Of a stretch of 64,000 bases of DNA, positions 34,917 to 46,300 are shown one piece after another; positions within the stretch are counted from its first letter, which is position 1, and every line of letters starts with the position of its first letter. This stretch comes from Argopecten irradians (Eukaryota > Mollusca > Bivalvia > Pectinida > Pectinidae), in the NCBI RefSeq assembly GCF_041381155.1, contig NC_091134.1:42119338-42183337 (forward strand). The letters run 5' to 3'. The notes under the pieces are model-generated. The model was not told the DNA's origin and made no database searches. It saw only the letters and a program-made list of their open reading frames with translations. The translations under genes were made by a program, and so were the position numbers.

Positions 34917-37264
34917 AAGAGGAGGTAATCCAGATTAGAATTTTATCAAATTTGTGGCCAATGTTTGGCGCGGAATTCAACACAAGATGGCAACCCACCT
35001 AAAAGTTTAGCAAGATTGTAAGTCTTAAAAAGTTTTTATTCGGAGGTATCTTAGATGACCTTCAAGATTAGTGATGAGTGACCAGACTTGGACACTTCAT
35101 TAAACCTGGACATTGGCAAACGTTAACATTGTCGTCCATGGGAAATTATTTGGTTCTGCGGTCTCTAGATCAAACAAGCTTTGATGCTGGTTGAATTCTA
35201 AGTAAATATATCTCCATCACAAGAACACTCACAAAAAATCATTTTCACGCCTACAAGTTTAAAAATGTTACACAAATTATACACAAGCGCTACTGGCATT
35301 GAGTGATGTGTTTTGATTGACCATTCTGTCCCATCACTACTTTTCAGAAGACATCGTTGGTTACCCACGTACGTATCACCCGACACTCCGGTTGCGTACA
35401 TGTAGTGGAGTGAAGACGCTGTGGATTTTCGAGGGTGTTCCGAAGGAGGTAGAGGCCATTCCTAAACTCAGAAATGCTAACCGTTTGTGATATCTGTCTG
35501 CTGCCTATGTACAAGATAAAATCATTTAACCTCTGGTCATGTAAATAGTGTCAGGTCACACTAATATACTGATAGCCTATATTAAATGAACCCCAATATA
35601 TGTTTAGATATTGTCTACACAAAACACGGACGGAGGAAGGTAATGCTTCATCATTATTTAAATTGTTATTTCATTCATCGTGATCTGTTCTAAACGTAAC
35701 GATAAAGATACCAATCCCTTTATTTACAGAGTGATGTTAATCACTTATCAATACATCAATTATTCATTATTTTATTGCTCTTTCGTTATCGAGTTATTAC
35801 TGTATCAATCACATGAATAAATATCCGCCATGTATGATGTCTGTAGTCTTCGTCTAAGGTCATATCATTATGAATTCTTAACTTCACCAAGTTGATATTG
35901 CATTATCTATTTGCATTTATCCTCACATTGAATATTTTGAATTTTGGATATTACAAATTTTGTCTACTATATATTTATATATAAATATATAAATTTAATT
36001 CAATCCAAGAGACTTTTGACAAAGACGTCGTACTATTTGTGGATAGGCCTTCGCATTGTAAGATACCGAGAATCTTCCATTATCGGATCACATAATGCAT
36101 TATAATCATCTCTGTATACATAAGCTTGAAAATATATTATACGTCCTCCAATAAGGAAAATATCATATAATCCTTTCGATAATATATCCGATTTATTATT
36201 TGTAATTCACGAAACAAAATATTTTCCACAACGACGCTATGAAAAACCATTTACTAATTAGAATATCGCATTAGTTGATCATTTTATATCAAGTGTTCGC
36301 CCTGCATATCTTAGCTGAATGCCGTCTGTGTAAAATGACTCTGAATACAAAACAGTATGTATTTGATTTTTGACCTTGAAGCCTGACCTACTCATGAACC
36401 CTATATAATCTAACAGTCAGACAAAAAGGTCAATCTGTACGGATATCGTCGACACACAACACCTGCAGTCATAGAGGAAGGTAAATATCTCAATGATGCC
36501 GTTCAACATATAGATCATCTTTACTAGTTAATGATTATAACCTAATGTTTAAACTATTGTCACAGTGTGCGAAAGATGCGTGATCAAATGATTGCCAAAA
36601 TAGGGCAAATTCTAGACCTGCTTCGGGTAGAAATGTGCTATACCAAACTGTATACTGGACAGATGGTTTTGTGGGTTCCTTGCCTTGTACTGTCAGTTTG
36701 GACTCGAACGTAACACTTTAAACTCACATTATTGAAAATCGCCGAAATAGCAAATAATTTAAAAAGGGGTCGTTCTTTCGGAACATAGGACAATGGTATT
36801 GACATTGCGGGAAACGATGCACTAACTGCAAAGATTCGGTTAAATATAAGCTTAAATTTAACACAATTTTCTTTACCAAAATTTGATTTGCCAGTTTACA
36901 GTTCCTTTTTGATTACGTGACTACCCAACATGTTGCCAACAAACACAGTATAATGATGCTTCAACATCGTTGACTTAGAATGATTATACAGTTTTAAAAG
37001 TATTTCGATGCATAATTTCTAATATGATATGCGTTGTAAACACTTTGCTTATTTAACTGATATCATGTAAAATGTTTCAATTATGGTTTATTGTCGCATT
37101 TGTCATTCGGCCTAGATTTCCATGACTTGGTCGGTTGCCAAAGCCGACTACATTTCTTTGTTATCAGCTCAGGTAACCCACCTTTATGTAATATGTAATT
37201 GACCACTTGCGTTACTGACTTTATCTTCCATATTTCATATCCATGACAGTTTTCAGCTGTTGCC

Positions 37265-39937
37265 ATGGATCTTGTAACCATCGTGGATGAGCAGAATAAC
37301 AAATACACCTACAAACGGTATAAAGGATATGCCTTCAACCAAGAAGTTGTCGGAAATGTAAGAGACCGACTGGAGGAAGTAGCCAATTTTAACGTCAGAG
37401 AGGACGATGTTCTCATTGATATTTTCCCCAAGTCTGGTAAGTATGAAATGACCAATTATTTGACAAAAAGGCTAAGGATTCTTTTTATCAAAATAAATAC
37501 AGATTTTGTTTCCTTCTTCAAGTTTTTGCAAATATTATATAACTACATCTCTTTCTTTCTTGACGAGTTTCCAGCTCCTATGTGTGATTATACTTTATGA
37601 ATTATCTTCATTTGGAACTCACAAATTTTAATTGAAAGATGTCATTTAAAATGAATCTCTTCACTGAAATGTCCATCATCATCATCCCTTCTTTCACTAA
37701 AGCGTATTTCCTAGATTTCCACATATATGTTGGAATATAACTGTCGTAGATTTTCAAACAACATTTTTTGTAGTTATGAACGAACTTTATTCCTATCGCG
37801 AAATAGCAATATCTGATATTGGCATACGAATGCGCCGCACTAATTTTCTGATATCAATTTGAAAATCAGTACTAACATGAACGTAACATTACACCAGAGA
37901 CAATTTGTGTTCCCCTTATTTCAGGTACACATTGGCTGTACAACACAGTGTTGATGCTACGATCAGGATCATTGAAATACAATGGAACACCAGCGGGACT
38001 AGAATTCAATGATCTAAAGATGATGGAGGATATGTCGTCACCAAGGACCCTAGCCTCCCATTTACGTTTCCGATTCCTTCCCGAACAGATGAAGCTCGGA
38101 AAAGGAAAAATCGTCACACTTACACGTAATCCGAAGGATCTTGTGGTATCCATGTATCACATGATGCAAAAGATGGGAGACCTCGGTTACCAGGGAACTT
38201 TTGAAGGCTTCTTAAAGAGATTTCTTTCGGAGGAATGTAAGAGTTTAAGCCAATAGCAAATTGAATATTCAATATAATATGTAAATAACAAAAAATCTTT
38301 CTGTATCCGGTGTGTGTCATATTCTTCAATAATTTATTTTTGCAAATACATAACGTAAGCCTTGTATGTTATTTAAAAGTTTTTCGCCATAGTAAATCAT
38401 GTTACATTTAGTATAATCTTCACGCTAGGTCTTACTTGTTTTTAAGGCTTCAATTCTTATTATCTATATGTCGTTTTTAATCTATGCATGAAAAATGCAT
38501 TTTAATAGGCTTCTGCGGAAATGGATCTTGGTTTTCGTGGATAAAAGACATGGAGGAATGGGACACTCCTAACTTTCTTTGTCTGTCATACCACGACCTT
38601 AAAGAGGTGAGTTTACATATCATCTTACAAATACGTATATTTGTCAAGGCAGTTTGTCTAGATTGATGTCATGTGAGTTGATATCTATGTAAACACGGAA
38701 ACGGACTAGGGCTTTCGTCCGATTGGTTGAGGGAATAAAGGAAAAGCGAATCCGCTTCAGAAGCTACTTGACTAATAAAACCCAACAATCCATCATTTTC
38801 AACGTACGTTTTCTATAACTAACCTATGCATTCAATACTCGCTATTACAGAACACATTTGCTAATGTAGTCAAATTAGCCAAGTTCTTGGAGGTTGATCA
38901 TGACGAGGAATTCCTGCGGTCGGTCTCAGAAAATATCCAGTTCGACAAATTAAAAGAAAGTCACAAGAATGCGACCCCGCCTACTGATCGATGGAAGCAC
39001 GTCTCAGAGGATGGCCGACTTCCTATTTACAGGAAAGGTAAAGATTTGCTACTGACGGATAGTCGGTTGAAATTTGCGATACTGATACAGTTGTATTCTC
39101 ATACATATAGTCACTTGTTCATTAATGAAAACACTTTATTTTTATCTACTAATAGGGTCTTTCCCTACCTTGAGAGTAGGACAGAGAAATCTCTTCCCGA
39201 GGAGAATCGAGACTTTCCGAGACTGTCGTGAATATCCTCCAAGGGTAGAGATTTCCTTGCCCTAATCTCTAGGTAGCTACAGATTAGATCCTTCGTTGTC
39301 CGTACATGATTAACAAAGTAAGACAAATGTTTAATAACTAAACTGTATCAAATTGAAGATTTGTCTTTTATACAAAAGCTGTGTTGCAATGTGACAAACT
39401 AGACTCTAGATCATTTTAAAACGTAAAAGAGATAATATACATCAAAACCACTTAAATACACTTTTTACCGGGTAATATAACGGCAGGTCGATTTCCGACT
39501 GTGACGATTATAGGTGATATAGATTATCCAATTAGACTGCACATGTTAATGTTTGTTTACATATGACGTTTTACGATTTCCGGTTCATCACATAAATGTT
39601 CTACGTGTGCAGGTTGTCTTGCCCTGTGTAAGACAGAGAAATCTTAACCGGAAGTGCAGATATATCTTTCCGATGGTGTAAAAACTGCATTTACTGTCGC
39701 AGTTAGAGACTCATGTCAAATTCATTTATATATGTGTTTTAATTATTTCTTGAAATCAATCTATATGTTTACATTATATACATCTAGAAGTAAAAATATT
39801 TACATGTTTTCTTATTTACAGGAAAAGTTGGAGACTGGAAAAATATGTTCACTGTAGCCCAAAACGAAAATTTTGATAAGATATTCAAAGAAAAAGTAGA
39901 AGAACTCGGTCTAAACATCGATACTAAATTTGAATAA
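37265..39937 (+). CDS. Cytosolic sulfotransferase (SULT family), gene 3, intact
   Basis: Five exons: 37265-37436, 37925-38236, 38509-38606, 38851-39037, 39822-39937. Sizes and phases are identical to gene 1 and give 294 residues. All SULT motifs are kept: FPKSGTHW (54-61), His103, TRNPKDLVVS (Arg125, Ser133), [10 protein letters not shown] (255-264), KNMFTVAQNE (263-272). The protein differs from gene 1 at 14 positions by my count (about 95% identity). Seven of these lie in residues 77-101, just before the catalytic His, where SULTs line the acceptor pocket; the two enzymes may prefer different acceptors. Intron 1 is about 350 bases shorter than in gene 1. The ATG context is the same, with a TTTTCAG acceptor eight bases upstream. 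Expected to act in the cytosol with PAPS; substrate unknown. Confidence 0.93.
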
Positions 39938-41429
39938 TAGATAATATCAAGTAGTAGAGCTAAGTGGTATGATGGAAAGTCCATTCGGTCTGACAATAAA
40001 CCAGCGAGATGCATGCAAAGTATTTGAAGATAATTTATATATGTAATCTGTTGAGGAGAGAATAACAAGAAATCCATTTGGAGATTTACTTACAAGAACG
40101 TCTTTTCTCGCTTTAATTGTGGGTTTTTTTTTTCTATGAATATAGTTTGTTTACCACACTAATACAAAATCAGATGTAAAAATAAATGACATTGTCGATG
40201 ATACCATGGTTAGTAATTTTGTGGATATATTTAAAAAGATGCCCTTCTACTTTCGCTTTTATTCTTGAACATTTAATTACACAGAAACCGTTGTATTGGT
40301 GTGTACTGGCATATACGTAGCGGTATAAAATTAAACAATATCGCATAAGACACTGAAAACTAAAGTGTTTTTTTTAATATTAACAGATTTTTAATATTTT
40401 CATTATTCAGTATCTTTAAAATTTTGTCCAGATCCTGGTAGCCTCAGCATTTTATTGTCTGTTGCTGATGGAAATGTCAATAATTCATAAAATCATATTT
40501 ATCAACATTGTATTTTGAACGTAAGAAAAAGACTGTATGAAAATAAAAACGGCAGAATCGTTTAGTTACGACATGATAAGAACTCTGGACCAGAGTAAAC
40601 TTCGATTAGACTTTGTAATGGAGCAATCTGATTTCGCCTATTACAGCGACACATATAGAGGATATTACAGGAGAACCTATGTGATATGGAAATTATCAAA
40701 CAAATCAAATCAAATAATTTGATATGCCACGAGCCATTGGCCTTTAGGCGAGTAGCATATCAAATAATTTAACGAGTTTGATAAATGTCATATCACATAT
40801 TCACGATTGTAATATTCTACTAATCACAAAACTTTTATTAAGAGAAATATAAGTGACACTTTTAATTTCTTCTCTATATAAAAGTATAAAACAGTAGAAA
40901 TCCGGCTCTGATGTGACACTTCCGTCTACTGAGACACTAGGTGTGACGTCAAATTAATATGTGACGTCACAATAGTGTTATTACACTTGTGTCTTACGAT
41001 ATTTATGACATGGCTGGACGGGCCATTTATGTAATAAATTCTTTCTGTCATGATTGTGGTAACTGATGTCAATAGTAGGTACTCCTATCATTTTTTTGGA
41101 CGGATTTGAACTGAAAAAGCCCATAAACGTCACATTTGTCCTTGGCATGCAAATGGCAATTGTAACTGATTTCACGATTATGTGGCATACATAAATTTGC
41201 CCTATACAACTTATTTACTGTTGCTATGTCGTACGAGCATAGAGAGTATGTTTTCAAGACAAATTGGTTAACTTATATGAAGAAAATGTACAACAAATGT
41301 TCATTTTTTCAACAACAGTCTTTTTTCATGTTCAAAATCCCTAATTGTATGTATTAAGAGCTAGCAGTTTTCGGACAATTAAAATGCCTTCCTGTCTGCC
41401 TTTTTGTACGGTATAAATTACAATTAATG

Positions 41430-41441
41430 TCGGGGGGGGGG
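41430..41441. repeat. Poly-G tract
   Basis: A run of about ten G where units A and C have TGCCGGCGTATAAAA, so it is private to unit D. Confidence 0.6.
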
Positions 41442-42629
41442 GGAGAGAAAATCAATCTGTATATTGTTGTTCAGCCCGCTCAATCAAATGGTGGGAGTAC
41501 CTGATAGTGACATATATAAACATATGGCATATGTTAGATTTGATTGACCTTATTAACCTATTTACCTTTTCAACATTACATTTGTTCGCATATTTTGGCA
41601 TAATTTACAAAACACAGTAAGCCATGATGCATACACACTTTGAGCAAGTTTGTTTTTCCAACTACACCAGAGAAGCGGAGTTACATATAAAATGTAGCAT
41701 GTATGCATGTATCTATGATAATAACGAAAGAACTCGAGGTTATAACGTCAAGCTGTGTAAACAACTGTTACATAATTTGATTTTAAAAGTCGGCTACTTT
41801 AAGAGCAGTACACATGATCTGCCAGATTATGCAATCAATACGGCAACTAACACATATTTTGAAATAACATTACAAGATGAACACTTTCATAAAAAAACAA
41901 TACGTATAATGTGTATTTATTACGAGATATCATTCCTGAAACATGCATGAAAATCCAAACTTGGTGTCCAGAAGAAAACGAATTAAAAAAACCTTCAAAC
42001 TTAACACATGTAGATCAAACAAGCATTGTGAAATCTGTGGTCAATATCGTACTTTAATCTATGAATGTTTGTTATTTTCTAAATAAGTTTTGATCAACAG
42101 AATACACACAACATCCTCCTCACCAGATCAAAAAACAATTTTAAGCCTACGAACTTAAACATGAAGTAATTCGATACACGATACAAGTTTTATCTATGTT
42201 ACTGGTATTACGGGATGTTTATACATGACCATTCTGTTCAATACATTTATTTACTCTGTGACATTTTTCGACTAATTGAAGGATGTGAAAGTCTAATTTA
42301 CCCGATTTACCTGATCTTCGGTCTATGGCAACAACAATATAATCATTTCTAAAACTATTAATTCCGATAACCCAGGGACTATATAAGAAGCACAATTGAT
42401 GCGTGGACACGTAGTTTAAAAGTGAATTATTACAGTTCACATGCGCTTGAGCAAGTAACTGCGATCTACCTCTGTCGGTCCGATGGGCAAATGATTCTCA
42501 GAGGTTAACCATCAACACTCGGCTGCAACTGCTGATGATAACTACGGAATGTCATAAGCTATAAGGTCACATCACAAGCTGCAAACGTTGCGCACAAGTC
42601 ATGAACACCATGTAAGGATTACAATGTCT

Positions 42630-42950
42630 CCAATACTTCACAGGGGTATCCCGTGGTTGCTAGGGAAAAGATATCTCTATCTTACACAGGGGGGTGTAAG
42701 ACAGCTCACACGCACTAGACAATAACGTGACGTCATCAATACATGCGGCGTAACTGCGGCGGGCATTGTAGATGGCGTCATCAATTTTGACGCTTAACGA
42801 CGTTTTTGCGATTATGGCGCGATGAAAAAGCTGGAAACCAAGTGGATTTTTTTTCATTTTTTCTTCTAAGTACGGGAGAAAAGCCTCGGGTTGACCGGCC
42901 AAAATCTTTCACTCGGGTTAAGATATCCCTGTCCATTTCACAGACCCATG
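42630..42950. mobile_element. Insertion private to unit D, probably a MITE
   Basis: Unit B has the empty site (CATGTAAGGATTGC near 19535). Here CATGTAAGGATT lies on the left and CATGTAAGATT on the right, consistent with a target duplication of about 11 bases. The interior has palindromic ends (AAGATATCTCTATCTT; TTAAGATATCCCTG) and a TGACGTCATC block. The open stretch on the minus strand has no recognisable domain. Confidence 0.5.
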
Positions 42951-43365
42951 TAAGATTCTATTAATCTATTCCCATAGTCTGTCGTGTTTTAGAAAAACGA
43001 AGGGAAGTTACTGTAACCAGTATCAATTGCCCAAGATGATGATGCCGCATCCGACAGAAACATTTATGGTGTAGTGTTACAGTATAATTGCTGATCACTA
43101 TTTATCGTAGATGCTGTGCGAATATGTTTCTAGAGCACACCGTATTTGTATTTGTAAAACAAATTGATGAACAATATATGTACAGTCGCATCACAATGCC
43201 ACACGTCATATATGGCATACCTATAGTAAAGAGCTTTTTCACTTGAATACACAACTTTAACCTCTGTTCGCAACAGAACTTCGCGGAGTGCATCCGTGAA
43301 CAAGTTGTAATTGAAATTCACCATGTTAGAGAAGTCATTCCGGTATGTTTAGACAAACTTGACGC

Positions 43366-46300
43366 TCAACAATCAGTGGGATGTCTGACAAACGACGGAC
43401 TTTCATCAGCCGTACTTACGGGCGACGGACTTCCCGGAGAGATCTGAGCGGATGGACCATCGATGACTGTTTGCGTAGATGAGCCACACGCGTAATGCCA
43501 CTCAAGCTCCTGGCCCAAAAAGACATCGTCTTTTTCTTCAGTAACTGTGTATTCGGGAGGCGGATGATGCTTAGGCGAGCTTCGTGATTTTGCAAGAAAA
43601 TATTTTACGGGGCGTCGTTTCTTCTTGGTCTTTAACACATTTAGGACGTCACTGAGCAATATCAGTACTATCGGCACTGCCAGAAGTATTGCACCAACAG
43701 ATCCGATCGCCTGCGACGATTTACGGTCATCCGGGGCACTGATGTATCGACGAATGTTTGCTGCAAATATTAAAGCGTTCTTACTTTCGACCAAGCCATT
43801 ACGTATGAACAGAGTCAGGGCGGGCATTCATATAAGACTCTTTCAAATGAAAGGATAGGGATATTCTACCCAAGGGTCACAAAAGTTGTAAAACCTGAGG
43901 CTTGTGTTCCCGAGGGTAGAATATCCCTCTCCTTGATATGAAAGGGTATTTTACTCTCATACCTCGGCGTTTTATTGTAATTTTACTACTATTAATTTTA
44001 GCAATTTTGCAATAAATTCGAAAAAAACGCGACTGCTAGTCAATTCTCCATATACATGTATGAAGATTGAGTCATATTTTCAACGCAAATGCTGTTTGTA
44101 TCTTTTAAAGTAACGCCAGCTTAGTTTCTGAAAACAGAATGTTAAAAAATTGTAACGTCACGAGGCTTAATTGCGTGGGTAGCCATGCAATACAGCTTCA
44201 GGCGACATGGGTGAATTGCCCTACACAAGCCAGTATTGCCATGTAGGTGTGAGAGACCAGCCAGTATTACACGTGTAGGTATGATAGAATATACCGTATT
44301 GTGATATAGTTATACCATGACTACCAATGAATTCAGAACGTAGTGATAATAAGGATATGTATTTTAATCAGATTGTATTCTCCAACATATGTAATCACTT
44401 TTTATATAAATTATAAAATACATTAGACACTATGGCTTATACATGATTTTATTAAAAATATCAATTTCGATTGCAATTTATTACACAAGGAGGAAACGTT
44501 GCGACACATCTCGAAAAGTTCACTCGTTCATACTAAGCTAACGTTTTGAAGTGGTTAGTTTACCTGACGTTTTCTTCTTGTCAACAGTCAGTTCTTGCTT
44601 TATTTCCTCCTGCTTGGACAGTACATCGTCTCTGGAAATGTTCTGCTGCATTTTCGGATTGCACCAGCAATTTGAGGTATGGCTACATGTTTCTGAAATA
44701 TGTGGAAAAAGAAGGAGGGTAGGAAGGCGAAGGAGGAGACTCTCAGAAGCATGCAATCTTGTTTTTGTTTACTAATTCTACAGAACATAGAATGAACGTC
44801 TTCAAGAGGTTATTGATATATCATAACAATTTTCATAGCAGCAGTTTCCACTCAATCAAAAATGTGCTGTTTTCAATCAATCAATGAAATACGTTGAAAT
44901 AGCAGCTTATCTTATTATACCATCTTATCATAGTCTACATTCGTTTAGGCGCGATGTTCTCCTGTATGCTAAGAACTTACAGTGTGTTGTTTATATCACA
45001 ATGGTGGTTTTTTTCAGTTGGAAATGCATTATCTTGCAAACTGATTTGATCTACATCTTCCAAAGAAAAGAGAGCCTAATAAAACTCTAGGGCTAACAAT
45101 GTCACTCACCTGAAACGCGTTTCTGATGCGTGATTTGGATGGCGAACTTGTCCTTGCCCATGAACACATGTTCTGTTTCTATAGTAATTCGGACACTGTC
45201 CGTCTGTCCTGACCTGCTGTCTGATCTCATCTTTACCGTGGCCCTACCCATGGTATCAGCAACAGTTATGTTCATGTTATAATTGTCGGTGCGTACGAAA
45301 AAGGAGTCCTCTCGTATTCCGGGAATGTACAAGTGGCCTGTAATATTAGAGATTTATATTCAGCCTCAGCGTTATACTACTGTAGTCTGATTTAGAGTCC
45401 ATTAAACCTGGGAGGACTTCAACAGATCAAAAGGTGTTTGAATGGCCATTGACATCCATGATTGGAGAAGCGACTTGAAGTGATGATTGTGGGACACACA
45501 AGGCTTTCAAATGTAATATGTTCAAAGGATAGGTCTAGACCTTCGTTTATGGTTAAATAGTCCAATATTTTAACAACCAACTTTTCTTTATTACCTATTA
45601 ACGGAACCTTCACGTATTAATGTCTATAGGATTATACATTTTGTAATGTAAATTATACAATTAAGCATGGCATACTTCAATTATATGTTATGTCTACGTG
45701 ACCTTTAGCTGGTATGATCTGTGTAAGTTTGTCGTAGGCCGATAACCACCGTTTCCCCACGAACATAAACTGGTTCCAAGTTCGGTGGTTGATCAGGACA
45801 ATCTATAACACCAAACCATAGATGATCTAAGTCATTTTGGCTCAGTCACTTCAATTTTATGTACATTTCTATTATAGTAAGTAAAGTCTCTTTCAGCCAA
45901 CTATAGGGCCCAGTTTCACGAACATTCCTTAATTCTAAGGATTTTTTTAGCTAAAGAAATGTAAATGAAAGCTTTGCCGAGCATACGGAGAGTTTCTTAA
46001 TTTAAGAAGTTCTTTAAGTTCTTTGATGCTTTTCTATGAAAATTTTAAGTAAAGGGAGTCCTTAAAGTTAAGGAATGTTGATAAATCTGGGCCCATATCA
46101 CATGACATGGCCATTGCAAATTCACTGCTTTTCAGATTAGAGAGATTAGATCCTTACATGCAAATAATCCAACTACGCATCTTTCAGAAAATACTGGTGA
46201 AATAAAACCCTTCACATGGTTGTAAAACTCCCACATCAGTCCGATTTAAGATGCAACTGCGTCAAAGCCAGTGTTAAGAATGTAACCAAGGTTTGATGAC

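Larger units (their letters stand above)
31453..43870. repeat. Sulfotransferase duplicon, unit D (joins the parent PLAT gene)
   Basis: Contains an orphan SULT exon (33050-33165), the ATTCATGAA element, the 19-bp minisatellite, the intact SULT gene 3 and, on its right, the intact PLAT last exon of the full PLAT gene. Its right part (about 39450-43870) has diverged most from A and C. It carries a private 320-bp insertion at about 42630-42950. Since only D continues into a full PLAT gene, its right end is likely the ancestral arrangement. Confidence 0.8.
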
